Origin: Corynebacterium atrinae
GTDB lineage: Bacteria > Actinomycetota > Actinomycetes > Mycobacteriales > Mycobacteriaceae
Reading direction: 5' to 3'
DNA: 64,000 nucleotides
NCBI RefSeq assembly: GCF_030408455.1
Contig: NZ_CP046977.1
Span: 1 to 64,000 of the forward strand
Part shown: positions 57,452-64,000 of the stretch, piece after piece
Position numbering within the stretch: position 1 is the stretch's first letter
Layout: each line of letters opens with the position of its first letter
Program-made: the position numbers and the translations under genes
Notes under the pieces: model-generated
What the model was told of the DNA's origin: nothing
Seen by the model: the letters and a program-made list of their open reading frames with translations, nothing else
Database searches by the model: none

Positions 57452-58156
57452 ATGTTCGAGCAAAAACTCACAGACTCGCTTTTCGACGGCATGACCCTCG
57501 CCGTCGGTGGCTTCGGTCTCTGTGGCATCCCCGCCACACTCATCGAGATGGTGCGCGATTCCGGCGTGCAGGACCTCACCGTCGTGTCCAACAACCTCGG
57601 CATCGACGGCGTTGGCCTGGGCCGGCTCCTGGAGACGGGGCAGATCTCCCGCGTCCTGGCCAGCTACATCGGCGAGAACAAGCTGTTCATGCAGCAGTAC
57701 CTCGACGGCAGCGTCGACGTGGAGCTCGTCCCCCAGGGCACCCTCGCCGAGCGGATGCGCGCGGGTGGTGCCGGTATCGCCGCCTTCTACACGCGCACCG
57801 GCGTGGGCACCGAAGTTGCCGAAGGTAAGCCCACTGCCGAGTTTGATGGTGAGACCTACGTGCAGGAACGCGCCATCATCGCCGATGTCTCCCTCGTGCA
57901 CGCGCACACGGCTGATCCCGACGGCAACCTGCGCTACCGCCTGGCCGCCCGCAACTTCAACCCCGTCGCTGCCGAATGCGGCAAGATCACCTTCGCCGAA
58001 GCGGAGAATCTCGTCGGACGGGGCGATCTCGGCCCGGACGATATCCACACTCCCAGCGTCTTCGTCCACCACGTCACGCAGGCAACGATCCCCGCACAGA
58101 TCGAAGTGCTGGTCACCCGGCCCCAACCCACCCACGCGCCCCTCAAGGAGGGCTGA
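57452..58156 (+). CDS. scoA: 3-oxoacid CoA-transferase subunit A
   Basis: The 234-residue subunit of succinyl-CoA:acetoacetate transferase (or acetate:acetoacetate type) carries the GGFGLCGIPATLI loop, the NNLGIDGVGLGRL block and QGTLAERMRAGGAGIAAFYT. It activates acetoacetate with CoA from a donor. It pairs with subunit B three bases downstream. GAAAGG lies seven bases before the ATG. Confidence 0.93.
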   Translation: MFEQKLTDSLFDGMTLAVGGFGLCGIPATLIEMVRDSGVQDLTVVSNNLGIDGVGLGRLLETGQISRVLASYIGENKLFMQQYLDGSVDVELVPQGTLAERMRAGGAGIAAFYTRTGVGTEVAEGKPTAEFDGETYVQERAIIADVSLVHAHTADPDGNLRYRLAARNFNPVAAECGKITFAEAENLVGRGDLGPDDIHTPSVFVHHVTQATIPAQIEVLVTRPQPTHAPLKEG

Positions 58157-58159
58157 CCC

Positions 58160-58813
58160 ATGACCTGGACCCGCAACGACATGGCCGCCATCGCCGCCAG
58201 CGAGCTTGCCGACGGCGACTACGTCAACCTCGGCATCGGCATCCCCACCCTCATTGCCAACAACCTTCCCGACGGCGTCAACGTCACCATCCAGAGCGAA
58301 AACGGCATCCTCGGCATGGGCCCCAGCCCCTACGAGGGGGAGGAAGACCCCGACCTCATCAACGCCGGGAAGCAGACCATCACCCTGCTCCCCGGGGCAT
58401 CGATCTTCGATTCCGCCACCTCCTTCGGCATGATCCGCGCGGGGAAGATGAAGGCCGCGTTCCTCGGCGCCATGGAGGTCTCCGCCTCTGGTGACCTGGC
58501 CAATTGGAAGATCCCGGGCAAGCTCGTCAAGGGAATGGGCGGGGCGATGGATCTGGTCGCCGGTGCCCGCCGGGTCGTCGTACTCACCGACCACACCGCT
58601 AAAGATGGCACCCCGAAGATCGTCGAGAAGTGTTCCCTCCCGCTCACCGGCGTGGGCGTGGTGGACCGCATCATCACCAACCTCGCCGTCTTCGACATCG
58701 TCGACGGGGCACTCGTGCTTATCGACGCCGCCCCCGGTGTCACCGTGGACGACATCCGCGAAAAAACCGGCGGACCGTTCACGCTCGCCCCCACCAAGGA
58801 GAAGAATTCATGA
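58160..58813 (+). CDS. scoB: 3-oxoacid CoA-transferase subunit B
   Basis: The 217-residue catalytic subunit has [15 protein letters not shown], the catalytic Glu in [11 protein letters not shown], and [20 protein letters not shown]. With ScoA it forms acetoacetyl-CoA. GGAGGGC precedes the ATG. The stop overlaps the thiolase start as ATGA, so translation is coupled. Confidence 0.94.
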   Translation: MTWTRNDMAAIAASELADGDYVNLGIGIPTLIANNLPDGVNVTIQSENGILGMGPSPYEGEEDPDLINAGKQTITLLPGASIFDSATSFGMIRAGKMKAAFLGAMEVSASGDLANWKIPGKLVKGMGGAMDLVAGARRVVVLTDHTAKDGTPKIVEKCSLPLTGVGVVDRIITNLAVFDIVDGALVLIDAAPGVTVDDIREKTGGPFTLAPTKEKNS

Positions 58814-59967
58814 GAGACGTCTACGTCGCCGGCATCGGCGAAACACCTTTGGGCCGGTACCCAGACCGCGGCCTCCACGACATGATCCGCGACGCCGCAG
58901 GCCAGGCCATCACCGAATCCGGCGTCGACCCCACCCGCATCGGCGCCGCCTACATCGGCAACTTCGCCGGACAAACCCTCACCGGTCAGGGCCACCTCGG
59001 CCCCCTCATGACCGAAACCCTTGGGCTTATCGACGTCCCCGCCTTCCGCATCGAAGGCGCCTGCGCCTCCGGTGGCCTCGCCCTCCACCAGGCTGTCCAG
59101 GCCATCCGCTACGGAATCCACGACGTCGTGCTCGTCGGCGGTGTCGAAAAGATGACCCACCAATCCACCGCCGTGGTCACCGAAGCGCTCACCTCCGCAA
59201 TGGACATCACCTACGAAGGGCACTCCGGCCTCACCTTCCCCGGCATCTTCGCCATGGTGGCCAACCGTTACTTCCACGAGCACCGCAACGTCCGCCGCGA
59301 GATGGCCCAGGTCGCCGTCCAATCCCACGACAATGCCCTCCTCAACCCCCATGCGCAGCTGCGCAAGCAGATCGACATCGACAAGGTACTATCCGCGCCC
59401 GCCATCGCCGACCCACTCGGGCTCTACGACTGTTCGCTGGTCACCGACGGCGCTGCCTTCCTCGTCCTCACCGCCGACCCCGTGGCGGACCACGGCAAGC
59501 GAGGAGTCCGAATCACCGGCGCCGGCCACGGCGGCGACGCCCTCACCCTCCACGGCAAAGCCACGAAGACCAGCTTCAAGGCCACCCGCCAAGCCTCTGC
59601 CATCGCCTACGAACAAGCGGGCCTCACCCCCGCCGACATCGACCTCGCCGAAGTCCACGACTGCTTCACCATCACCCAGATCATCAACACCGAGGACCTC
59701 GGCTTCTTCGACCCCGGCCGTGGCGGCGACGCCGTCGCCGAGGGCCGCACCGCCCGCAACGGCGACATCCCCATCAACACCTCCGGCGGACTCAAAGCCA
59801 AAGGCCATCCGATCGGCGCAACCGGCATCAGCCAAGCCATCGAAATCATCACACAACTGCGTGGCGACGCCGCCGAACGCCAAGTCGCCACCGCCAACAC
59901 CGGCCTCACCCACAACCTGGGTGGCACCGCCGGCACCTGCGTGGTCACCATCTTCGAGGGAGAGTAA
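58810..59967 (+). CDS. Thiolase (acetyl-CoA acetyltransferase family, SCP2-type)
   Basis: The 385-residue protein has the nucleophilic Cys in [14 protein letters not shown], the late HDCFTITQI block and [14 protein letters not shown] with the catalytic His. The second Cys of classical thiolases is not at the usual CxG site: the C-terminus reads [16 protein letters not shown]. It fits the SCP2/lipid-transfer-like branch that works with a DUF35 partner, encoded next. In this operon it would cleave acetoacetyl-CoA to two acetyl-CoA. ATG 58810 overlaps scoB; the longer frame to 58630 is antisense noise. Confidence 0.9.
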   Translation: MRDVYVAGIGETPLGRYPDRGLHDMIRDAAGQAITESGVDPTRIGAAYIGNFAGQTLTGQGHLGPLMTETLGLIDVPAFRIEGACASGGLALHQAVQAIRYGIHDVVLVGGVEKMTHQSTAVVTEALTSAMDITYEGHSGLTFPGIFAMVANRYFHEHRNVRREMAQVAVQSHDNALLNPHAQLRKQIDIDKVLSAPAIADPLGLYDCSLVTDGAAFLVLTADPVADHGKRGVRITGAGHGGDALTLHGKATKTSFKATRQASAIAYEQAGLTPADIDLAEVHDCFTITQIINTEDLGFFDPGRGGDAVAEGRTARNGDIPINTSGGLKAKGHPIGATGISQAIEIITQLRGDAAERQVATANTGLTHNLGGTAGTCVVTIFEGE

Positions 59968-59971
59968 ACCC

Positions 59972-60187
59972 ATGTCAGCCACCATCTTTACCTACACCAT
60001 CGTCCGCACCCCACCCCAAGGATTCGACGGCGCCCCCTACTGCGTGGCCATCGTCGACCGGGGTGGCACCCTGGAGACCGCCCGCGTCTCCGGCTACACC
60101 GACGGCCGACAGGTCGCCATCGGTGATGAACTCGACCGGCTCGAAGAACCGGATGAGCACGGGGCTTATTACCGGCTGCGGGACTGA
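59972..60187 (+). CDS. DUF35-like OB-fold partner of the thiolase
   Basis: The 71-residue protein reads GFDGAPYCVAIVDRGGTLETARVSGYTDGRQVAIGDELDRL, the OB-fold half of DUF35 proteins. The zinc-ribbon half usual for the family is absent. DUF35 proteins bind CoA esters and scaffold SCP2-type thiolases. It starts four bases after the thiolase stop with GGGAGAG upstream, so it is the last gene of the operon. Confidence 0.75.
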   Translation: MSATIFTYTIVRTPPQGFDGAPYCVAIVDRGGTLETARVSGYTDGRQVAIGDELDRLEEPDEHGAYYRLRD

Positions 60188-60320
60188 GCTCTATTTAGCG
60201 TTCGAGAGAACAGGTGGTTTCGATGTGACTTTGTCTGCCATCCTCTCCGGATACACCATTCTAGGCCCCAAAGGTACGATAACTATTTGGGATCCTCTCA
60301 AGCCTCTAAACCGACAGCAA

Positions 60321-61292
60321 TTATTTGGCTCTGGATGGAGACCATGGGTGGAGCCTGTTCCAATTAGAGGGAAAGCCCATGTCTGCGAGTGATTTCGATG
60401 GCAGGCATTCGGAAGAAGATGTGAGAAATGCCGCCATATCTTGGGCCCAGTCAATATGGCCTTCGATTGATTCCAAGAGAAAGGACATGATCGTCAACAC
60501 ACCATAAATGTCAGTAGATTGAGGTGTCTGCCCAAATCCCTCAAAATAGCCATTTACTCGCTCAGCGTCGGACACGTCCTTGGCACCGAACTGTCTGTCC
60601 CAAAGACGTGCATGGTGCGCGGTAAAATTCCTCACGAGTGAAAGCTGGTGGAGCCAACCTGCGAGGTTGGTAGCCCTTGCGCCTCTCTTCTTTGGCGGAT
60701 CATTCAGGCCGAACCCCTTGGCGATTGCTCGTTGGTCGACGGACCTCAATTGTGCGAAGAGCTTCGATAAATCAGAAAAATCTAGGAGATCGGTGAGAAC
60801 CCAGATGGGGAGCTCGCCCCCGTAGTTCTTTTTATGGTGTACTGCGACCTCGTCGTTTCTCGTTAAGGCACGTTTGAATCGGTTATCGAAAGTCTTGAGA
60901 AGGATCGAGTACTCCGGTTTGGAGCGAAAATGACTTGCATTCTTATGCGCGTCGGCGCCGTAGTATCCGAGGTGGTAAGCCATGCGGGCACGTAGTGCAA
61001 TTTCGATCTTTTCGATACCTGAGAAGACTCTATACCGTAACTCTCGGTCGAAAATATACAAAGAGACGACATCCTCGAAGGTAGTGCCGTTTCTAAAGCG
61101 ATTTGCTTTCTTCCCGCGACTATTGGTTTCCCGAAAGTGATGAGTATAAAGGCTTAGCCGATAGTAGCCAGCCTCTTGGAGCCACTTTGTGGCGAATTGG
61201 TGATCTCCGATGATCATGCCGCGGCTGCTAAGCAGTGCTATCTGCTGGGCGTACGTCTTGTACGTTTTCAGGGGGCGGGGAGGAGATGTCAT
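60321..61292 (-). CDS. Abi-family (AbiD/F, HEPN) abortive-infection protein
   Basis: The protein of about 323 residues has the Abi_2 pattern: YKTYAQQIALLSSRGM, WLQEAGYYRLSLY, FDRELRYRVFSGIEKIEIALRARM, and the HEPN RX4-6H motif in VRNFTAHHARLWDR, a presumed RNase site. Such proteins stop phage growth by acting on RNA. Base composition is clearly less GC-rich than the flanking operon, so it was probably acquired. ATG 61292 fits a -10-like TATCATAAT near 61350; GTG 61376 is an alternative. It stands alone, without a partner gene. Confidence 0.82.
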   Translation of the reverse strand: MTSPPRPLKTYKTYAQQIALLSSRGMIIGDHQFATKWLQEAGYYRLSLYTHHFRETNSRGKKANRFRNGTTFEDVVSLYIFDRELRYRVFSGIEKIEIALRARMAYHLGYYGADAHKNASHFRSKPEYSILLKTFDNRFKRALTRNDEVAVHHKKNYGGELPIWVLTDLLDFSDLSKLFAQLRSVDQRAIAKGFGLNDPPKKRGARATNLAGWLHQLSLVRNFTAHHARLWDRQFGAKDVSDAERVNGYFEGFGQTPQSTDIYGVLTIMSFLLESIEGHIDWAQDMAAFLTSSSECLPSKSLADMGFPSNWNRLHPWSPSRAK

Positions 61293-61424
61293 GGTTAGAA
61301 ATGTATCAAGCCCGCTCCCCGTGGGTACGGGTGCGGGCTCAATGATTGCCATTATGATAGACGATCGGTTCGCCACTTGTCCACTCGTAGTTGAGGGGCG
61401 GGTTGACTAGAAAGTATTTCGCAG

Positions 61425-62246
61425 TCAAGCCTTGATCTCCGCCAGCACCGCTGCGGCCATCTCCTTCTGACCCAGCGGGGTCGGATGCATGGGGTAGGCA
61501 TCGGTCTCCACGCCCGTGACGTCGGCCCAGCGCTCAGATGGTTCGGCGCAGACGGTATGAGCGAAGGCATCCTCGGGGAGGGCGAACGTAGCGCCGTGCC
61601 TGTCCGCCGCATCCCGCACGACCGAGTTGATCTCCTCCGTCAACGAGACGGCCCACGCGACTTCAAAGCGAGGCACGCGATCCAGCGGAGCGCAGTCTTC
61701 GTCGTTGCTCAGTAGTGGCAGGTAGCCGGTCGTGATGATTCGTGCGTCGGGGCTGCGTTGGTCGATGGCGGCGTAGACGCGGTCTAGGTCTGCGGGCAGT
61801 GCGGCCAGCTGCGCAGGTACCGTTTCCTTGAGTGTTGACGAGCAAGAAACCCCACTACCGCGCATCATGTCGGCGAAGCAGGTGGCGATGTCGCCGAAGC
61901 GAATGTCGTTGCCGCCGATGGAAAGGGTGACCAGGTCCGTATCGGGGGTGAGGGCATCAATCTGGTTGGCCAGCACGTCGGCCGTCTGGGCGCTGGAGCA
62001 GGTGGCGTCGGTGCCGCTACCGATGAGTGGATCGGAAAGCACGAGGGACGGGTAGTTGTCGATAGAGCGATAGCATTCAACCGGCCCGGTGGTGTCGGCT
62101 GAGGCGCTGCCCATGGCGGCGAAGGAGTCGCCGAGCGCCACATATACCCCAATGTCTTCGGGGATGTCTCTGGGCACCGGGGCGCTGCAACTCGCTAACA
62201 AAACAGCGGGGATCACAACGAATGGAAGGCGCACGTTAAGCACCAT
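61425..62246 (-). CDS. SGNH/GDSL lipase-like lipoprotein
   Basis: The 273-residue protein has a lipoprotein signal (LPFVVIPAVLLASC with the lipobox Cys near residue 20). Catalytic blocks are VALGDSFAAMGS (block I Ser), the oxyanion GGND in LSIGGNDIRF, and the C-terminal MHPTPLGQ His. Several Cys pairs suggest disulphides. It would act outside the membrane on lipids or esters. Its ATG overlaps the ABC ATPase stop by 11 bases. Confidence 0.9.
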   Translation of the reverse strand: MVLNVRLPFVVIPAVLLASCSAPVPRDIPEDIGVYVALGDSFAAMGSASADTTGPVECYRSIDNYPSLVLSDPLIGSGTDATCSSAQTADVLANQIDALTPDTDLVTLSIGGNDIRFGDIATCFADMMRGSGVSCSSTLKETVPAQLAALPADLDRVYAAIDQRSPDARIITTGYLPLLSNDEDCAPLDRVPRFEVAWAVSLTEEINSVVRDAADRHGATFALPEDAFAHTVCAEPSERWADVTGVETDAYPMHPTPLGQKEMAAAVLAEIKA

Positions 62247-63279
62247 AGGCCAACGGGCAGTGGATGCGTAAGGTCACGGCATCGCCGATGGTGGGGCGTT
62301 CACCCCGCATGGTGGCGCGAAAGCGCAGTTGAGAGGAAGTTTCCAAGGTGACGCTGTAATCGCCGTCGTCGTAAAGCACCGAAGCGATGGTGGCGGGGAT
62401 GGCACCCGGCGTACCAGCCGGCAGGACGTCGACGGCGGCAGGCAAGACGGCGAGCCGGAGATCAGAACCAAGGGTACCTTGGACATCAACGTCATCGATT
62501 GCCCAGCTCACGCCTAATGATGGGGCGGAGATTCTGCCGCCGTCGGCCACCGCGTCCAACAGAGTGGCATCGGCGATGAAGGAGGCTACCTGCGGGGTGG
62601 CCGGGTGGTGTAGGAGGGTGGCGGGATCGGCGACCTGTTGGACGCGGCCGTCGATAAGCACAACGACGCGATCGGCGATCGAAAGTGCTTCCGCGCGATC
62701 GTGCGTGACATGGATGGTGGTGAGGCCGGCGCTGCGGGTGAGCGCGACGAGCTCGCGGCGCAGGCTGTCGCGGAGGGGTTCGTCGAGGGCGGAGAGGGCT
62801 TCGTCAAGAAGCAGCACGCTGGGGTCGGTGATGATGGCACGGGCCAGTGCCACCCGCTGCCGCTGCCCGCCAGACAAACTGGCGGGACGGCGCGCACCGA
62901 AATCCGACAATCCCACCAGGTCAAGGACGCTTTCCACCCGCGTCTGTCGACGTTGCTTATCGACGCCCGCGCGGCGCAGCGGGTACTCCACGTTGCGCGC
63001 CACCGTCATGTGCGGCCACACCGCATGCTGTTGAAACACCATGCCCATCCCGCGCTTTTCCGGTGGCACCTGCGTGAGATCCCGGCCCGCGACGGAGACC
63101 TGGCCGTGCGAAGGCGTGAGGAAACCGGCAATGGTGCGAAGCAGCGTGGTTTTCCCTGAGCCGGAGGGTCCGATGAGCGCGATGAACTCGTGTTCTTGTA
63201 CCTCGAGGTTCACCTTTTCCAGTCCGATGGTCCCGTCGGGAAACGTGACAGTCACATCAGTGAGATCGATAAAGGACAT
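62236..63279 (-). CDS. ABC transporter ATP-binding protein (Fe3+/thiamine-type importer)
   Basis: The 347-residue ATPase has Walker A GPSGSGKTTLL, Q-loop MVFQQHAVWPHM, signature LSGGQRQRVALARAI, Walker B SVLLLDEALSALDE and switch HVTHDRAEAL. A C-terminal TOBE-like domain (ISAPSLGVSWAI, ATIASVLYDDGDYSVTLE) indicates an importer of the FbpC/PotA/ThiQ group. ATG 63279 follows the permease by five bases. Ferric iron is the likeliest substrate by similarity but is not proven. Confidence 0.88.
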   Translation of the reverse strand: MSFIDLTDVTVTFPDGTIGLEKVNLEVQEHEFIALIGPSGSGKTTLLRTIAGFLTPSHGQVSVAGRDLTQVPPEKRGMGMVFQQHAVWPHMTVARNVEYPLRRAGVDKQRRQTRVESVLDLVGLSDFGARRPASLSGGQRQRVALARAIITDPSVLLLDEALSALDEPLRDSLRRELVALTRSAGLTTIHVTHDRAEALSIADRVVVLIDGRVQQVADPATLLHHPATPQVASFIADATLLDAVADGGRISAPSLGVSWAIDDVDVQGTLGSDLRLAVLPAAVDVLPAGTPGAIPATIASVLYDDGDYSVTLETSSQLRFRATMRGERPTIGDAVTLRIHCPLAYGA

Positions 63280-63284
63280 GGGAA

Positions 63285-64000
63285 TCAGCTCCTGGATGCC
63301 GGGCTGCGAACGGTGAGGGACAAGGCAACAATGCCAAGGAGGGCGAACATGAGCGATAGGGCGGAGGCCTGGTTGTAGTTTCCGGCTTGCTGCAGGTTGA
63401 ACACTTGAACGCCCAAGGTGGTGGTGCCGGGGGCGATGAGCAGAATGGAGACGGTCAGTTCCCGCACTGCGGTCACGGCAACGAGTACCGCCCCGGAGAT
63501 GGCGGCAGGGATGGCCATCGCGCCGGTGGTATCGAGGAGCGCTCGCAGGCGCCCGGCGCCACTGATGCGAGCGGCTTCCTCCACCGCCAGGGGAGTGCCT
63601 TGCAATGGCGCGCGCACTGCCTGCAACACCATCGCGGTGAAGGCGCAGACGTAGGCGCCGAGGATCACCCACATGGTGTTGTAGATACCGGTGTAGCGGC
63701 CCAGAATGAGCCAACCAACACCGATGATGAGGCCGGGAAGCGCGGTGGGCAACAAGATGGTCAAGGTCAGTGCCGTGTTGCCGAAGAGTTGGGTCCGGGT
63801 GACCAACACGCCGATGAACCAACCGAGGACGCCGCAGATGAGCGCCGCTCCCACCGCCAAGACGACGGAGTTGCTCAGGCCTTCGATCACCCGCGGGTTC
63901 ACCATGGCGCGGCGGAAGTTCTCCAGGGAGATGGTCTCCCACGTGAACGGCACGCCGGGCGCAGGCAGCAGGGCGCGGTAAGCCAGTCCGAGCAGCGGTC
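63285..64000 (-). CDS. ABC transporter permease, partial (FbpB-type)
   Basis: The gene continues past the window; its C-terminal 238 codons are visible. The EAA loop reads VEEAARISGAGRLRALLDTTGAMAIPA, and at least five membrane helices are seen (VVLAVGAALICGVLGWFIGVL, TILLPTALPGLIIGVGWLIL). Large permeases of this type have two such halves and work with the ATPase encoded downstream. A substrate-binding protein gene is not in view. Confidence 0.88.
   Translation of the reverse strand, partial: PLLGLAYRALLPAPGVPFTWETISLENFRRAMVNPRVIEGLSNSVVLAVGAALICGVLGWFIGVLVTRTQLFGNTALTLTILLPTALPGLIIGVGWLILGRYTGIYNTMWVILGAYVCAFTAMVLQAVRAPLQGTPLAVEEAARISGAGRLRALLDTTGAMAIPAAISGAVLVAVTAVRELTVSILLIAPGTTTLGVQVFNLQQAGNYNQASALSLMFALLGIVALSLTVRSPASRS

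Noticed and set aside
58491..60392. 633-codon frame across scoB, thiolase and DUF35
   Set aside because: The translation is Arg/Pro/His-rich nonsense in a frame shifted from three well-supported genes.

Overview
The window is the origin-proximal region of a high-GC actinobacterial chromosome, almost certainly a Corynebacterium. Base 1 is the GTG of dnaA, followed by oriC, dnaN, recF, a DciA-type gene, gyrB and gyrA. The second anchor is the complete fhaA-fhaB-pstP-rodA-pbpA-pknA-pknB cluster with crgA, ppiA and a rhomboid gene beside it. That order is typical of Corynebacterium. Species cannot be fixed from sequence alone.

Layout. 1-11.3 kb: replication core, with a small ribbon-helix-helix/Doc-like pair between gyrB and gyrA, ending in DUF3566, tRNA-Ile and tRNA-Ala. 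11.49-20.19 kb: an integrated element bounded by 119-bp perfect direct repeats that start in the 3' end of tRNA-Ala. It carries an integrase, a repressor, excisionase-like HTH proteins, a RecA-fold ATPase with iteron-like repeats, an HTH protein resembling a small terminase subunit, and a WhiB-like protein. It has no capsid, portal or tail genes, so it looks like a phage satellite or other minimal integrative element. 20.2-24.4 kb: remnants (relaxase-like and recombinase fragments, a third diverged att-like copy) and an IS256-family element that has cut off the 3' end of an ImmA/IrrE-type gene. 24.4-32.9 kb: accessory metabolism (two alpha/beta hydrolases, a methyltransferase, two GT4 glycosyltransferases, a DMT transporter, a GNAT enzyme, a TetR regulator, a CDF metal exporter). 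33.2-36.5 kb: metF-metE. 37.5-39.6 kb: ppiA, a rhomboid protease, then an 850-bp gene-free stretch with a second dense cluster of DnaA boxes and two long palindromes. 39.6-48.9 kb: crgA and the Ser/Thr kinase, cell-wall elongation and phosphatase operon. 49.1-53.2 kb: tRNA-Leu, then nested IS256 and IS3 elements, gene fragments and two palindromic elements. 53.2-60.2 kb: a GNAT gene, a PucR-type regulator and an operon for ketone-body use (GntP-type permease, 3-hydroxybutyrate dehydrogenase-like SDR, both CoA-transferase subunits, thiolase, DUF35-like partner). 60.3-64 kb: an Abi/HEPN gene, a secreted SGNH lipase lipoprotein, and an ABC importer whose permease runs off the window.

How the parts work together. 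The first block initiates and sustains replication (DnaA, sliding clamp, gap repair, helicase-loading factor, gyrase). The kinase operon couples peptidoglycan elongation (RodA, class B PBP) to PASTA-kinase signalling, reversed by PstP and read out by the FHA proteins. MetF supplies methyl-tetrahydrofolate to MetE. The ketone operon would import 3-hydroxybutyrate or acetoacetate, oxidise it, activate it with CoA and cleave it to acetyl-CoA under the adjacent PucR regulator.

Points most worth checking: the satellite-like island and its iterons, the second DnaA-box cluster, the repeated palindrome TGCGCAGCTGCGCA, the apparent ATC start of recF, and Val at GyrA position 90.
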